In this document: piece by piece, positions 40,538 through 50,075 of the stretch
Numbering within the stretch: the stretch's first letter is position 1
Layout: every line of letters begins with the position of its first letter
Source of the DNA: Pseudomonadota bacterium
GTDB taxonomy: Bacteria > Pseudomonadota > Gammaproteobacteria > Xanthomonadales > Xanthomonadaceae
Assembly: GCA_023388715.1 (NCBI GenBank)
Contig: JAEWFT010000005.1
Span: forward strand, 1-63,342
Direction: 5' to 3'
DNA length: 63,342 bases
Translations under genes and position numbers: made by a program
Notes under the pieces: model-generated
Seen by the model: only the letters and a program-made list of their open reading frames with translations
What the model was told of the DNA's origin: nothing
Databases searched by the model: none

Positions 40538-43366
40538 TCAGGCGAGCCGCGTGCGCTGCAGGGAAAGGGCGTCGAGCTTCGCGGTCCAGTCGGCTAGGCG
40601 CGCGCGTTCCTGCTCGACCACGGCCGCCGGCACGTTGCCGCCGAACCTGGCCAGCTTGGCCTCGCTCTTGTCCTTTTCGCCGGCCACGCGGGCGATTTCC
40701 TTGTCCAGGCGCACGCGCTCGGCATCGAGGTCGACCAGGCCTTCCAGCGGCACGAACAGCTGCAGGTCCCCGACCACCGCCGGCGCCGCGGCCGGCGGTT
40801 CGCCGTCCAGCGTCTCGATGCGTTCCAGCTTGCACAGGAAGCGCAGCTGCGCTTCCAGCCGTCCCAGCCGCACGCACTCGGTCTCGCCACCGCCACGCAC
40901 CAGCAGCGACACCTGCTTCGCCGGCGACACCCCGAGTTCGCTGCGGATACGGCGCAGGGCGGAGACCATCGCCTTCAACCATTCGATGTCGGCCTCGGCG
41001 CCTGCATAGCCGCTGACGTCGATGTCGCCCGCCTGCGGATAGGCCTGCAGCATGATGCTGCCGGACTTGCGCAGCTTAGGCGCGACCGCCTGCCAGAGTT
41101 CCTCGGTCACGAACGGGATCAGCGGATGCAGCATCCGCAGCAACGCCTCGAGCACGTAGATGAGGGTGTGGCGCGTGCTGTTCGCAGCGTCAGCGTCCTC
41201 GCCATTCAGCGCAGGCTTCGCGAGTTCAAGGAACCAGTCACAGACCTGGTTCCAGGTGAATTCGTACAGGCACTGCGCCAGCAGGTCGAAGCGGTAGCTG
41301 GCGAAGTGTTCGGCGGCCTCGGCGCTGGTGCGGTCGAGCTGGGCGAGGATCCATTTCTCGGCATCCGTCTTCGGCTGCGGGACGCCTTCGAACGTCGCAT
41401 CGCCAACATTCATCAGCGCGAAGCGCGTCGCGTTCCACAGCTTGTTGCAGAAATTCTTGTAACCCTCGGCGCGCTGCAGGTCGAACTTGATGTCGCGGCC
41501 GGGCCCGGCCAGGGCGGCCATGGTGAAGCGCAGCGCGTCGGCGCCGAACGCGGGGATGCCCTCGGGGAATTCCTTGCGCGTCGCCTTCTCGATCTTGGGC
41601 GCATCGGTGGGCTTCATCAGCCCCGTGGTGCGCTTGGCGACCAGGGTGTCGATGTCGATGCCGTCGATGATGTCGAGCGGGTCGAGGATGTTGCCCTTCG
41701 ACTTCGACATCTTCTGGCCCTCCTTGTCGCGGACCAGGCCGGTGATGTAGACGTCGCGGAACGGCACGCGGCCGACCAGCTGGTCGGTCATCATGATCAT
41801 CCGCGCTACCCAGAAGAAGATGATGTCGAAGCCGGTGACCAACACGCTGGTGGGCAGGGCGACGTCGAAGCCGAGCTCGCCCATCTTGTCTTCGTTCGGC
41901 CAGCCTTGGGTGCTGAACGGGAACATCGCCGAGGAGAACCAGGTCTCGAGCACGTCCGGATCCTGCCGCAGTGGGGCATCGCCAAGGTTGTGCGCCGCAC
42001 GCACTTCGGTTTCATTGCGGCCCACGTAGATGTTGCCGGCATCGTCGAACCACGCCGGGATGCGGTGGCCCCACCAGAGCTGGCGCGAAATCGTCCAGTC
42101 CTGAATGTTCTCCAGCCAGTGGCGGTAAGTGTTGATCCAGTTCGGCGGCACGAACTTGACTTCGCCGGACTCGACCAACTCCAGGCCGCGCTTGGCCAGT
42201 GTGTCCATCTTCACGAACCACTGGTCGGTCAGGAACGGCTCGATCACCTGGCCGCTGCGGTCGCCGCGTGGCACCTGCAGGCGATGCGCCTTGATCTCGA
42301 CCAGCAGCCCCGCGGCCTCCAGGTCCGCGACGATGAGCTTGCGCGCGTCGAAACGATCCAGTCCGCGATACGCGGCCGGGATGTCGTCGCGCGAGGAGAT
42401 CACCTTCGCCTCGTCGGTGAAGATGTTGATCATCGGCAGGCCGTGGCGCTGGCCCACCGCGTAGTCGTTGAAGTCGTGAGCGGGGGTGACCTTGACCACG
42501 CCGGTGCCGAAGTCGCGGTCCACGTAGTCGTCGGTGATGACCGGGATGCGGCGGCCGGTCAGCGGCAGCTCCACGAACTTGCCGTGCAACGCGGTGTAGC
42601 GCGGGTCTTCCGGATGCACCATCGCCGCGGTGTCGCCCAGCATGGTTTCCGGGCGGGTGGTGGCGACGACAAGGTAGTCGCGCGTTTCGCGCAGCACCTC
42701 GTTGCCGTCGGCATCGGTTTCCACGTGCTCGTAGCTGGCGCCATCGGCCAGCGGATAGCGGATCGACCACATGTGGCCGTTCTCTTCCTCGCTGGCGACT
42801 TCGAGGTCGGAGATCGCGGTCTTGAGCACCGGGTCCCAGTTGACCAGGCGCTGGCCGCGATAGATCAGGCCCGCATCAAACAGGCGCACGAAGGCTTCGG
42901 TGATCGCCTCGGACGCCATCGGATCCATGGTGAACACGCTGCGCGACCAGTCGCCGGACGCGCCGAGGCGGCGCATCTGCCGCTCGATGGTGTCGCCGCT
43001 GTGCTGCTTCCACTCCCAGACCTTCTCGATGAACCTGTCGCGACCCAGCGAATCGCGGGTCTCGCCCTTGCCCTCGATGGCCAGGTTGCGGCCGACCACC
43101 ATCTCGGTGGCGATGCCGGCATGGTCGGTGCCCATCTGCCACAGCGTGCGATAGCCGCGCATGCGGTGGTAGCGGATCAGCGCGTCCTGCAGCGTGTGCT
43201 GGAACGCGTGGCCCATGTGCAGGGTGCCGGTGACGTTCGGCGGCGGCAGCAGGATGGTGTAGGCCGGGCCGTCGCCGGTCGGTGCGAACGCGCCGCTGGC
43301 TTCCCACTGCTGGTACAGGCGGGTTTCGAAGGACGCGGGTTCGTAGCCGGGGGAGAGGGTGGTCAT
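40538..43366 (-). CDS. valS: Valyl-tRNA synthetase
   Basis: This 942-residue class Ia synthetase charges tRNA-Val. The HIGH motif is HMGH (residues 50-53 in PPNVTGTLHMGHAFQ), and the KMSKS motif lies near residues 551-555 (DKEGQKMSKSKGN). The editing domain with VATTRPETMLGDTAAMVHPE is present, and the C terminus is a coiled coil rich in Arg and Glu, as in bacterial ValRS. The holC stop lies 7 bases upstream, and pepA-holC-valS is the same order as in E. coli. Confidence 0.97.
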   Translation of the reverse strand: MTTLSPGYEPASFETRLYQQWEASGAFAPTGDGPAYTILLPPPNVTGTLHMGHAFQHTLQDALIRYHRMRGYRTLWQMGTDHAGIATEMVVGRNLAIEGKGETRDSLGRDRFIEKVWEWKQHSGDTIERQMRRLGASGDWSRSVFTMDPMASEAITEAFVRLFDAGLIYRGQRLVNWDPVLKTAISDLEVASEEENGHMWSIRYPLADGASYEHVETDADGNEVLRETRDYLVVATTRPETMLGDTAAMVHPEDPRYTALHGKFVELPLTGRRIPVITDDYVDRDFGTGVVKVTPAHDFNDYAVGQRHGLPMINIFTDEAKVISSRDDIPAAYRGLDRFDARKLIVADLEAAGLLVEIKAHRLQVPRGDRSGQVIEPFLTDQWFVKMDTLAKRGLELVESGEVKFVPPNWINTYRHWLENIQDWTISRQLWWGHRIPAWFDDAGNIYVGRNETEVRAAHNLGDAPLRQDPDVLETWFSSAMFPFSTQGWPNEDKMGELGFDVALPTSVLVTGFDIIFFWVARMIMMTDQLVGRVPFRDVYITGLVRDKEGQKMSKSKGNILDPLDIIDGIDIDTLVAKRTTGLMKPTDAPKIEKATRKEFPEGIPAFGADALRFTMAALAGPGRDIKFDLQRAEGYKNFCNKLWNATRFALMNVGDATFEGVPQPKTDAEKWILAQLDRTSAEAAEHFASYRFDLLAQCLYEFTWNQVCDWFLELAKPALNGEDADAANSTRHTLIYVLEALLRMLHPLIPFVTEELWQAVAPKLRKSGSIMLQAYPQAGDIDVSGYAGAEADIEWLKAMVSALRRIRSELGVSPAKQVSLLVRGGGETECVRLGRLEAQLRFLCKLERIETLDGEPPAAAPAVVGDLQLFVPLEGLVDLDAERVRLDKEIARVAGEKDKSEAKLARFGGNVPAAVVEQERARLADWTAKLDALSLQRTRLA

Positions 43367-43373
43367 CGTCGGA

Positions 43374-43799
43374 TCACATGTCGTATTTGTTCACGGCGAA
43401 GCCGAGCGACTGGTAATGCTTCCAGCGCTCGCGCAGCGGGTCGCGCGCGGCCGGGTCGGCCGGGACCACTTCCAGCACGCGCTCGAAGCTGCCGGAGGGC
43501 GCGGCGTCGCGCAGGTTGAGCATCAGCGGGCGCGCGGGCACGTCGGTGTCGGGCGTGGCGATCAGGATCGGCGTGTCCTCGTCGCCCTCGTCGCTGCCGG
43601 CGATCTGGTGCGGCAGGTAGGCGTCGGGGTCGAACGACCACAGCAGGTCGTCCAGCGCCTCCGCCTGCGCGGCGTCGCGCGCCAGCACCAGGGTCGGCAG
43701 CTCGGCCGCGTAGGCCTTGCGCACAAGCTCGCAGACCAGCAGCAGCGGCTCCTCGCGGAACCGCGGCTTGTCGATCAGGTAGAAGTCGGCGCGCGGCAT
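43374..43799 (-). CDS. holC: DNA polymerase III chi subunit
   Basis: This predicted 141-residue HolC protein begins PRADFYLIDKPRFREEPLLL and has the chi-family helix VRKAYAAELPTLVLARDAAQ, then LLWSFDPDAYLPHQIAG. Chi links the clamp loader to single-strand binding protein through psi. Its ATG shares one base with the pepA stop (TGATG), and the order pepA-holC-valS is conserved. The C-terminal RWKHYQSLGFAVNKYDM is typical of chi proteins. Confidence 0.92.
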   Translation of the reverse strand: MPRADFYLIDKPRFREEPLLLVCELVRKAYAAELPTLVLARDAAQAEALDDLLWSFDPDAYLPHQIAGSDEGDEDTPILIATPDTDVPARPLMLNLRDAAPSGSFERVLEVVPADPAARDPLRERWKHYQSLGFAVNKYDM

Positions 43800-45283
43800 C
43801 AGCCGGCGACGCGGTCCAGGAGCCACTGCGACAGCAGCCCGACCGGGCGGCCGGTGGCCATGCCCATCTTGCCGTCGGTGCTGGCGGAGCCGGCGATGTC
43901 CAGATGCGCCCAGCGCTGGCCGTCGGTGAAGCGCGACAGGAAGCAGCCGGCGGTGATGGCGCCGGCCCAGCGGCCGCCGATGTTGTAGACGTCGGCGTAG
44001 GCCGAATCCAGCATCGGCTGGTATTCGTCCCACAGCGGCAGCTGCCAGGCGCGGTCGAAGGTGGTCTCGCCGGCGGCGATCAGTTCGCGCGCCAGGTCAT
44101 CGTCCTTCTTGGTCATCACACCGGTGGCGTACTTGCCCAGCGCGACCACGCAGGCGCCGGTGAGGGTGGCGACGTCGACCAGCGCGGCGGGCTCGAAGCG
44201 CTGCGCGTAGGTCAGCGCGTCGCACAGGATCAGGCGCCCTTCGGCGTCGGTGTTGCCGACCTCGATGATCTTGCCGCTCATGCTGGTGATGACGTCGGAC
44301 GGCCGGTAGCTGTTGCCATCGATGGCGTTCTCGACCGCCGCCGCGATGCAGACCAGGTTCACCGGCAACTGCATCCCGACCGCGGCGACGAAGGTACCCA
44401 ACACGGTGCCCGCGCCGCACATGTCGTACTTCATTTCCTCGATGCCGCCCTGCGTCTTCAGGTTGACGCCGCCGGTGTCGAAGGTGATGCCCTTGCCGAC
44501 CAGCACGTAGGGCTTGGCGTCGCCGCCGTTGCTGTACTTGAGCACCACCAGGCGCGGACGCTGCGCCGAACCGCGGGCGACCGCCAGCAGCGAGCCCATG
44601 CCCAGCGCTTCCATCGCGGCATCGTCCAGCACCTCGCACTCGACCTTGTCGCTGCGGCTGGCGAAGGTCTGTGCCTGCTCGGCCAGGTACGCGGGGTTGC
44701 AGATGTTCGGCGGCAGGTTGCCGAGTTCCCGGGTGAACTGCACGCCGGCGGCGATCGCGATGCCGTGGGCCAGCGCCTGGCCGTCATCGCCGGAGAGCTG
44801 CAGGTGCTGCAGGCCCTTTTCCTCGCGCTTCTTGTTCTTCTCGCCAAGGGTGGCGGTGTAGCGGTAGCAGGCGTGGTCGGCGGCGATCACGGCCTGGCGG
44901 ATGTTCCAGGCCGCGTCACGGTCCTTGACCTGCAGTTCGCCCAGGGTAAACAGCGCCGAGCGCACCGGCCCGGTCTTCAGCGCGCGGGCGGCATCCGCCA
45001 CCGCCTTCAGGTACTGCGCCACGCCGAACTTCGCCGCCTCGCCCAGGCCGATCACCAGCACGCGCGCCGCGGTGATGCCGTGCAGGTCGTGCAGCAGGGC
45101 GGTCTTGCCGGTCTTGCCCGAGACGTCCCCGCGCTCCACCAGCGCCTTCAGGCGCCCGCCGCTGGCGCTGTCGAGCGCGGCGGCCGCGGGGCTGAGGGTT
45201 CCGTCGGCAAACGCGCCAACCACCACGCAATCGACGTCGGCGGTGGCGGGGGCGGCTTGGTTCAGGCTGAATTCGAGGCTCAT
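43799..45283 (-). CDS. pepA: Leucyl aminopeptidase
   Basis: This 494-residue aminopeptidase has the M17 features: the metal site GKGITFDTGGVNLKTQGGIE, the signature NTDAEGRLILCDALTYA, and VDVATLTGACVVALG. Two metal ions in the C-terminal domain cleave N-terminal residues from peptides, and E. coli PepA also binds DNA at Xer sites. ATG 45283 begins the family N terminus MSLEFSLNQ; in-frame codons upstream add a basic non-conserved stretch. It is divergent from lptF. Confidence 0.95.
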   Translation of the reverse strand: MSLEFSLNQAAPATADVDCVVVGAFADGTLSPAAAALDSASGGRLKALVERGDVSGKTGKTALLHDLHGITAARVLVIGLGEAAKFGVAQYLKAVADAARALKTGPVRSALFTLGELQVKDRDAAWNIRQAVIAADHACYRYTATLGEKNKKREEKGLQHLQLSGDDGQALAHGIAIAAGVQFTRELGNLPPNICNPAYLAEQAQTFASRSDKVECEVLDDAAMEALGMGSLLAVARGSAQRPRLVVLKYSNGGDAKPYVLVGKGITFDTGGVNLKTQGGIEEMKYDMCGAGTVLGTFVAAVGMQLPVNLVCIAAAVENAIDGNSYRPSDVITSMSGKIIEVGNTDAEGRLILCDALTYAQRFEPAALVDVATLTGACVVALGKYATGVMTKKDDDLARELIAAGETTFDRAWQLPLWDEYQPMLDSAYADVYNIGGRWAGAITAGCFLSRFTDGQRWAHLDIAGSASTDGKMGMATGRPVGLLSQWLLDRVAG

Positions 45284-45364
45284 CGACCAGTGTGTCCTTG
45301 GGTGCATGTCCGGAGAAGGGCGGCACGGGCCCGGCAACGGGCCGGTCGCGCGGGCGGTGTCGCT

Positions 45365-45370
45365 TACAAT
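45365..45370 (+). promoter_or_regulatory. -10-like hexamer upstream of lptF
   Basis: TACAAT stands out in the GC-rich pepA-lptF spacer, 64 bases upstream of the lptF ATG. No strong -35 box was identified. Confidence 0.4.
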
Positions 45371-45434
45371 GCGCGACCGCGGCAACGCGGCCCAAGCGCA
45401 AGACGAACCCCCAATTCTAAGCCACGCAGGCCCG

Positions 45435-46514
45435 ATGCCGAAGCTGGACCGCTACCTCAGTGCCGAGTTCGCCCGCGCCGTGTTCGCCGCGCTGGTGGTG
45501 TTGGGCATGGTCAGCCTGGGTGGAGTGTTCGCCGACCTGCTGGGCGAGATGGCGCGCGGCAAGGTGCCGCCGGGGCTGCTGCTGTCGCAGCTGGGCCTGC
45601 GCCTGTTGCAGTACCTGCCGTTCATCCTGCCGCTCGCGCTGCTGCTGGGCCTGCTGCTGGCGGTGGGTCGGCTGTACCGCGATTCGGAGATGTACGCGCT
45701 GGCCGCAGCCGGCGTCGGTCCGAAACGGCTGCTGGCGCCATGGGCGCTGGTGGTGCTCCCCGTGCTGTTTCTGGTCGGCGCTTGCTCGCTGTGGCTGGCC
45801 CCTTGGGCCGACCGCATCGGGCGGCAGATGGTCGCCGATGCCAACAAGAACCTGCTGGTGGCGGGCCTGGAGCCGGGGCGTTTCACCCCGATGTCGAACG
45901 GCGGTGTCGCCTACGCCGGTGAGATGTCGTCGGACGGCACCAGCCTCTCGCGGGTGTTCGTCTACCGCGAGCGCGGCGACCGCATCGACGTGGCCACCTC
46001 GATGCGCGGCGAGCTGTATCGCGACGAGGGCGCGCGGGTGCTCGCGCTGCTGGACGGCTTCCGGGTCGAGGGGCCCGCCAGTGGCACGGATCTGGATTAC
46101 CGGCTGATGCGCTACGCGCGCAGCGAGATGTTGCTGCCGGATCCCGACGACGACCGCGGCGGGGACCATCCGGCATTGAAGCCGACGCTGGAGCTGCTGG
46201 GCGACGACAGCCGCGTCGCCCGCGCCCAGCTGCATTGGCGGCTGGCGCCGCCGCTGCTGGCGCTGGCATTCGCGCTGATGGCGGTGCCGCTGGCCCGCAG
46301 CGCGCCGCGCCAGGCCCGCTATGGCTCGATGCTGCTGGCCTTCCTGGCCTACATGGTCGGCGTGTTCCTGATGATCTTGGGGACCCAGTGGCTGTCCGAG
46401 GGCCGGCTTCCGGTGGCGCTCGGTTTGTGGTGGCTGCTGCTGCCGATGCTGGCGCTGGGCGCCTGGCTGTACCTGCGCGACGGGCGCGTGGCCCGCCCGA
46501 GGTGGCGCCCGTGA
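45435..46514 (+). CDS. lptF: LPS export permease LptF
   Basis: This 359-residue inner-membrane component of the LptBFG transporter extracts LPS from the inner membrane. It has an N-terminal membrane segment (LDRYLSAEFARAVFAALVVL), LQYLPFILPLALLLGLLLAV, a periplasmic beta-jellyroll domain (about residues 130-250) and three C-terminal helices. ATG 45435 is chosen because the family begins with the DRYL helix. It is divergent from pepA, as in E. coli, and its stop overlaps lptG. Confidence 0.94.
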   Translation: MPKLDRYLSAEFARAVFAALVVLGMVSLGGVFADLLGEMARGKVPPGLLLSQLGLRLLQYLPFILPLALLLGLLLAVGRLYRDSEMYALAAAGVGPKRLLAPWALVVLPVLFLVGACSLWLAPWADRIGRQMVADANKNLLVAGLEPGRFTPMSNGGVAYAGEMSSDGTSLSRVFVYRERGDRIDVATSMRGELYRDEGARVLALLDGFRVEGPASGTDLDYRLMRYARSEMLLPDPDDDRGGDHPALKPTLELLGDDSRVARAQLHWRLAPPLLALAFALMAVPLARSAPRQARYGSMLLAFLAYMVGVFLMILGTQWLSEGRLPVALGLWWLLLPMLALGAWLYLRDGRVARPRWRP

Positions 46515-47608
46515 GGCTGACCCCGCGCCTGCACGACACCTACATCGCCCGCGCGGTGGTGACCAGCGTGCTGATGACCTGGGGGGTCCTGCTCGGGCTG
46601 GACGTCGTGCTGGCGTTCGCCGGCGAGGCCGGCGACATCGGCAAGGGCGGCTACACCGCCAACCACGCCATCGCCGCCACCGGGCTGACCATCCCGTGGC
46701 GCGCCTACAATCTGTTCCCGACCGCGTCGGTGATCGGCGCCCTGCTGGGGCTGGGCCAGCTGGCCGCCTCGTCCGAACTGACCGCCCTGCGGGCGCTGGG
46801 GCTGTCACGGCGGCGCCTGAGCGTGTCCGTGGCGCTGGCGCTTGCCCTGCTGACCGGCCTGATGGTGGTGAACGGCGAGACCCTTGCGCCGTGGGGGGAG
46901 GAGCGCGCGCAGGCGATCAAGTCGGTGCGCAACCCCGACATGGTGGTCGCCAAGTACAGCGGGCTGTGGGCGCGCGAGGGCGGCATGTTCCTCAACGCGC
47001 GCAGCGGCGAGCAGAAGCAGCGCGACGACGACAGCTGGCTGGAACTGCGCGACGTGCGCATGTTCGAGTTCGACACCGACGGCCGCCTGAAGTCGATCGC
47101 GCATGCCGGCATCGCCGAGCACCGGCCGGGAGGCTGGCTGCTGCGCAACGTCGAGCGCACCAGCTTCGCCGGCAAGACCGTGACCCGCGCGCGGGTGTCC
47201 GAAGAGCGCTGGGAGTCCCGGCTGGACGAGGCGGCGCTGGCCGCCAGCGTCACCAAGCCGCGGAACATGCGCAGCGACGAACTGCGCGCCAGCATCGAGT
47301 ACCGCAAGCGCAACAGCCTGCAGGCCGCCGACTACGAGGACATCTACTGGAGCCGGTGGTTCTACCCGTTCAACGTGCTGGCGCTATGCCTGGCGGCGGT
47401 GCCGTTCGCGTTCGGCTCGCTTCGCAGCGGCGGCTACGGCAAGCGGTTGTTCATAGGCATCGTGTTCGCGCTGGGGTTCTACGTCCTCCAGCGCACCTTC
47501 ACCCAGATGGCCGGCGTGTTCCGCTTCGATTACCGGATCGCCTACCTGCTGCCGCCGCTGATCATGCTGGCGGTGTCGTTCGCGCTCTTCCGCCGGCGCA
47601 GCGGCTGA
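46511..47608 (+). CDS. lptG: LPS export permease LptG
   Basis: This predicted 365-residue partner of LptF starts at GTG 46511 (GTGA overlap with the lptF stop). It begins RLTPRLHDTYIARAVVTSVL and has GLTIPWRAYNLFPTASVIGA, a periplasmic jellyroll domain and three C-terminal helices. The segment FGSLRSGGYGKRLFIGIVFA is characteristic of LptG. Its length is normal for the family. Together they form the heterodimeric channel that hands LPS to LptC and LptA. Confidence 0.95.
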   Translation: MRLTPRLHDTYIARAVVTSVLMTWGVLLGLDVVLAFAGEAGDIGKGGYTANHAIAATGLTIPWRAYNLFPTASVIGALLGLGQLAASSELTALRALGLSRRRLSVSVALALALLTGLMVVNGETLAPWGEERAQAIKSVRNPDMVVAKYSGLWAREGGMFLNARSGEQKQRDDDSWLELRDVRMFEFDTDGRLKSIAHAGIAEHRPGGWLLRNVERTSFAGKTVTRARVSEERWESRLDEAALAASVTKPRNMRSDELRASIEYRKRNSLQAADYEDIYWSRWFYPFNVLALCLAAVPFAFGSLRSGGYGKRLFIGIVFALGFYVLQRTFTQMAGVFRFDYRIAYLLPPLIMLAVSFALFRRRSG

Positions 47609-47611
47609 CCG

Positions 47612-48082
47612 CTAACGCTTCGGCGCGCGACGCATCCGGGTGCCACTGGCGCGGTCGTGCCAGGCCAGGCGGTCGCGGTCGATCCATGCCCACCAGAAGC
47701 CCATGCCTCCCGCCAGCAGCGACAGGCTGCCGATGGCATAGCGCAGCCACAGCTGTCGCGTCGTGGGCGTGCTGCCGTCGGCGCCGACCACGTGCAGCCG
47801 CCACGGCCGCATCCCCAGGGTCTGGCCGCCACGTCGCCAGCTGAGGGTCGCGTATAGCGCGGTGATGCCCCAGCAGCCCAGCCACAGCAGCCACTGCAGC
47901 GGGCTGAAGGGCGCGATGTTGTCCTGCACCGGGTGCCCGCCAAGGTAGGTGTAGCCGAAGGTGAACGCGGTCGACAGCAGCATCCACAGTGCCACCACTG
48001 GCAGCGCGTCGTAGACCAGCGCCAGCAGGCGCCAGCCGATCAGCGCGCGCGGGGGTGCGGAGGGCGGGGCGGGGTCGGGCAT
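47612..48082 (-). CDS. RDD family membrane protein
   Basis: This predicted 156-residue protein has three membrane helices with RDD-family features: the N-terminal WRLLALVYDALPVVALWMLL containing Arg and Asp, the central GGQTLGMRPWRLHVV, and a final segment rich in Asp and Arg. The exact role is unknown; RDD proteins have been linked to transport. ATG 48082 is used, and the 5' end is divergent from xerD with a 52-base spacer. Its stop faces lptG 3 bases away. Confidence 0.88.
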   Translation of the reverse strand: MPDPAPPSAPPRALIGWRLLALVYDALPVVALWMLLSTAFTFGYTYLGGHPVQDNIAPFSPLQWLLWLGCWGITALYATLSWRRGGQTLGMRPWRLHVVGADGSTPTTRQLWLRYAIGSLSLLAGGMGFWWAWIDRDRLAWHDRASGTRMRRAPKR

Positions 48083-48134
48083 GGCGGCAGAGGATACAGG
48101 CCGCCTCGCCACCGGACCCGTTACGCTGGAGGCG

Positions 48135-49094
48135 ATGTCCACCGCCGATCGCCGCCAGCTGACACGCCGCCTGCCGCCGCTGGACGGGCAGGATGCGCTG
48201 GCGATCGAGCGCTTCCTGGATGCGGCGTGGGCCGGCCAGGGGCTGGCGCCGGCGACGCTCGCCGCCTATCGCGGCGACCTGCAGGCGGCCGCGCGCTGGC
48301 TGCGCGCCGAGCGCGGCGTCGCCTTGGCGCAGGCCCAGGCCCCGCAGCTGTTCGATTACCTGGCGATGCGCGCCGCCGCTGGGTTCCGGCCGCGCAGCAC
48401 GGCCCGGCTGCTGTCCTGCCTGCGCGCCTTCTATGCGCGCTGCGTGGAGGACGGCGCGCGCGGCGACGACCCGCTGGCGCTCGTGCAGGCGCCGCGGCTG
48501 CCGCGGCTGCTGCCCAAGGCGCTGTCGGAGGCGCAGGTCGCGGCGCTGCTGGAGGCCCCGGACGTGGCCACGCCCGAGGGGCTGCGCGACCGCGCGATGC
48601 TGGAGCTGATGTACGCCTGCGGGCTGCGGGTGAGCGAACTGGTCGGCCTGCCCGGCACCGCGCTCAACCTGCGCCAGGGCGTCCTGCGGGTCACCGGCAA
48701 GGGCGGCAAGGACCGGCTGGTCCCGCTGGGCGAGGAGTCCCGCCACTGGCTGGAGCGCTACAACCGCGACGCCCGCCCTGTGCTGCTGGCCGGGGTGCGC
48801 GAACCGGCCCGGGTCGAGGCGCTGTTCGTCGCGAACGGCGGCGGCGCGCCCACCCGCCAGCAGTTCTGGTCGATGGTGAAGCGGCATGCGGCGATGGCCG
48901 GGATCGACCCCGCGCGCATCAGCCCGCACGGCCTGCGCCACAGTTTCGCGACACACCTGCTGAACCATGGCGCCGACCTGCGCGCGCTGCAGCTGCTGCT
49001 GGGCCACAGCTCGCTGTCGACCACCCAGATCTACACCCTGGTGGCGCGCGAGCACCTGAAGGCGCTGCATGCCCGTCACCACCCGCGCGCCTGA
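48135..49094 (+). CDS. xerD: Tyrosine recombinase XerD
   Basis: This 319-residue tyrosine recombinase resolves chromosome dimers at dif with XerC. The catalytic residues are visible: Arg165 (CGLRVSELVG), His265 and Arg268 (HGLRHSFATH), His291 (LLGHSSLSTTQIYT) and nucleophile Tyr300. ATG 48135 has a GGAGG site upstream; an ATG-like start at 48081 would add 18 residues. XerD rather than XerC is favoured because dsbC follows directly, as in E. coli. Confidence 0.93.
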   Translation: MSTADRRQLTRRLPPLDGQDALAIERFLDAAWAGQGLAPATLAAYRGDLQAAARWLRAERGVALAQAQAPQLFDYLAMRAAAGFRPRSTARLLSCLRAFYARCVEDGARGDDPLALVQAPRLPRLLPKALSEAQVAALLEAPDVATPEGLRDRAMLELMYACGLRVSELVGLPGTALNLRQGVLRVTGKGGKDRLVPLGEESRHWLERYNRDARPVLLAGVREPARVEALFVANGGGAPTRQQFWSMVKRHAAMAGIDPARISPHGLRHSFATHLLNHGADLRALQLLLGHSSLSTTQIYTLVAREHLKALHARHHPRA

Positions 49095-49193
49095 GGGGGC
49101 GCTTGCGCAAGCCGCCTCGCCGGGCGCCATGCGAGAATGCGGAACCGATCGCGGCGTTGCCGGTCTCAACGCCGACCCCAGCCAGGAGTTCCA

Positions 49194-50015
49194 ATGAAGC
49201 GCCTCGTCCTTGCTGCCCTGTGCAGCATCAGCCTGTCCGCCTGCGCGCAGCAGCCCGCCAGCGGAAATGCGTCCGATACCGCGAAGGCTGCTCCCGCAGC
49301 TGCCCAGGCGACGACGCCAGCCCCCGCCGCCGGCACGCCGGAGGCCCGGGTGACCGAGGTGCTGCGCGAGCTGAACCCGCGGATCACCGTGGACAGCATC
49401 AGCGAGGCCCCGATCCCCGGCTTCCGCGAGGTGGTGGCCGGCGGCCAGGTGGTCTATGTCAGCGATGACGGCCGCTACCTGTTCCAGGGCACGCTGATGG
49501 ACATCGAGAACCGCAAGGACATGGCGGAAGTGGCGATGGCCGCCGTGCGCCTGAAGGTCCTGAAGGACATCCCGATGGCCGATCGCATCGTATTCGCCCC
49601 GACCGGTGAGCCGAAGCACACCGTGGTGGTGCTGACCGACGTGGAATGCGGCTACTGCCGCAAGTTCCACGAGGACATCGCCAAGGTCAACGCGCAGGGC
49701 ATCCGGGTTGAGTACCTTGCGTTCCCGCGCGCCGGCATCGGCAGCCCGGACTACAAGAAGATGGTGTCGGTGTGGTGCGCGAACGATCGTCGCAAGGCGC
49801 TCACCGACGCCAAGGCGGGTCGCAACGTGCCGGACAAGACCTGCGAGCGTTCGCCGGTCGACCAGCAGCACCTGGCCGGCAACCGCATGGGCCTGACCGG
49901 GACCCCGATGATCCTGGCCGAGGACGGCACCCAAGTGGGCGGCTACCTGCCGCCGGACCAGCTGCGCGCGCGGCTGGACCAGCTGAAGGCGGGCGGGGCC
50001 GCCAGCGGCGGCTGA
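49194..50015 (+). CDS. dsbC: DsbC-like disulfide isomerase, predicted lipoprotein
   Basis: This 273-residue protein has the thioredoxin-like isomerase active site CGYC at residues 152-155 (LTDVECGYCRKFHEDI), an N-terminal dimerisation domain and a cis-Pro-type loop GLTGTPMILAEDG. Its signal sequence ends SLSAC, a plausible lipobox, so it may be membrane-anchored rather than soluble as in E. coli. An Ala/Pro-rich linker of about 30 residues fits a tether. It follows xerD by 99 bases, as in the E. coli xerD-dsbC order. Confidence 0.92.
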   Translation: MKRLVLAALCSISLSACAQQPASGNASDTAKAAPAAAQATTPAPAAGTPEARVTEVLRELNPRITVDSISEAPIPGFREVVAGGQVVYVSDDGRYLFQGTLMDIENRKDMAEVAMAAVRLKVLKDIPMADRIVFAPTGEPKHTVVVLTDVECGYCRKFHEDIAKVNAQGIRVEYLAFPRAGIGSPDYKKMVSVWCANDRRKALTDAKAGRNVPDKTCERSPVDQQHLAGNRMGLTGTPMILAEDGTQVGGYLPPDQLRARLDQLKAGGAASGG

Positions 50016-50040
50016 TGCGGGGACGGGGCGCGGGCTCGGC

Positions 50041-50046
50041 TACAAT
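50041..50046 (+). promoter_or_regulatory. -10-like hexamer upstream of purL
   Basis: TACAAT lies 29 bases before the purL ATG, just after the dsbC stop. It matches the form of the lptF element. No convincing -35 box was found. Confidence 0.42.
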
Positions 50047-50075
50047 GGCCGGCCCGTTGCCACCGTCAGCCGGAC

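Noticed and set aside
41126..43519. A long open frame antisense to valS
   Set aside because: The translation is Gly/Arg/His-rich low-complexity sequence and the opposite strand encodes a conserved synthetase.
48135..49094. Considered the tyrosine recombinase as an integrase of a mobile element
   Set aside because: It has the normal Xer length and catalytic set, precedes dsbC as in E. coli, and has no nearby attachment-site repeats or cargo genes.
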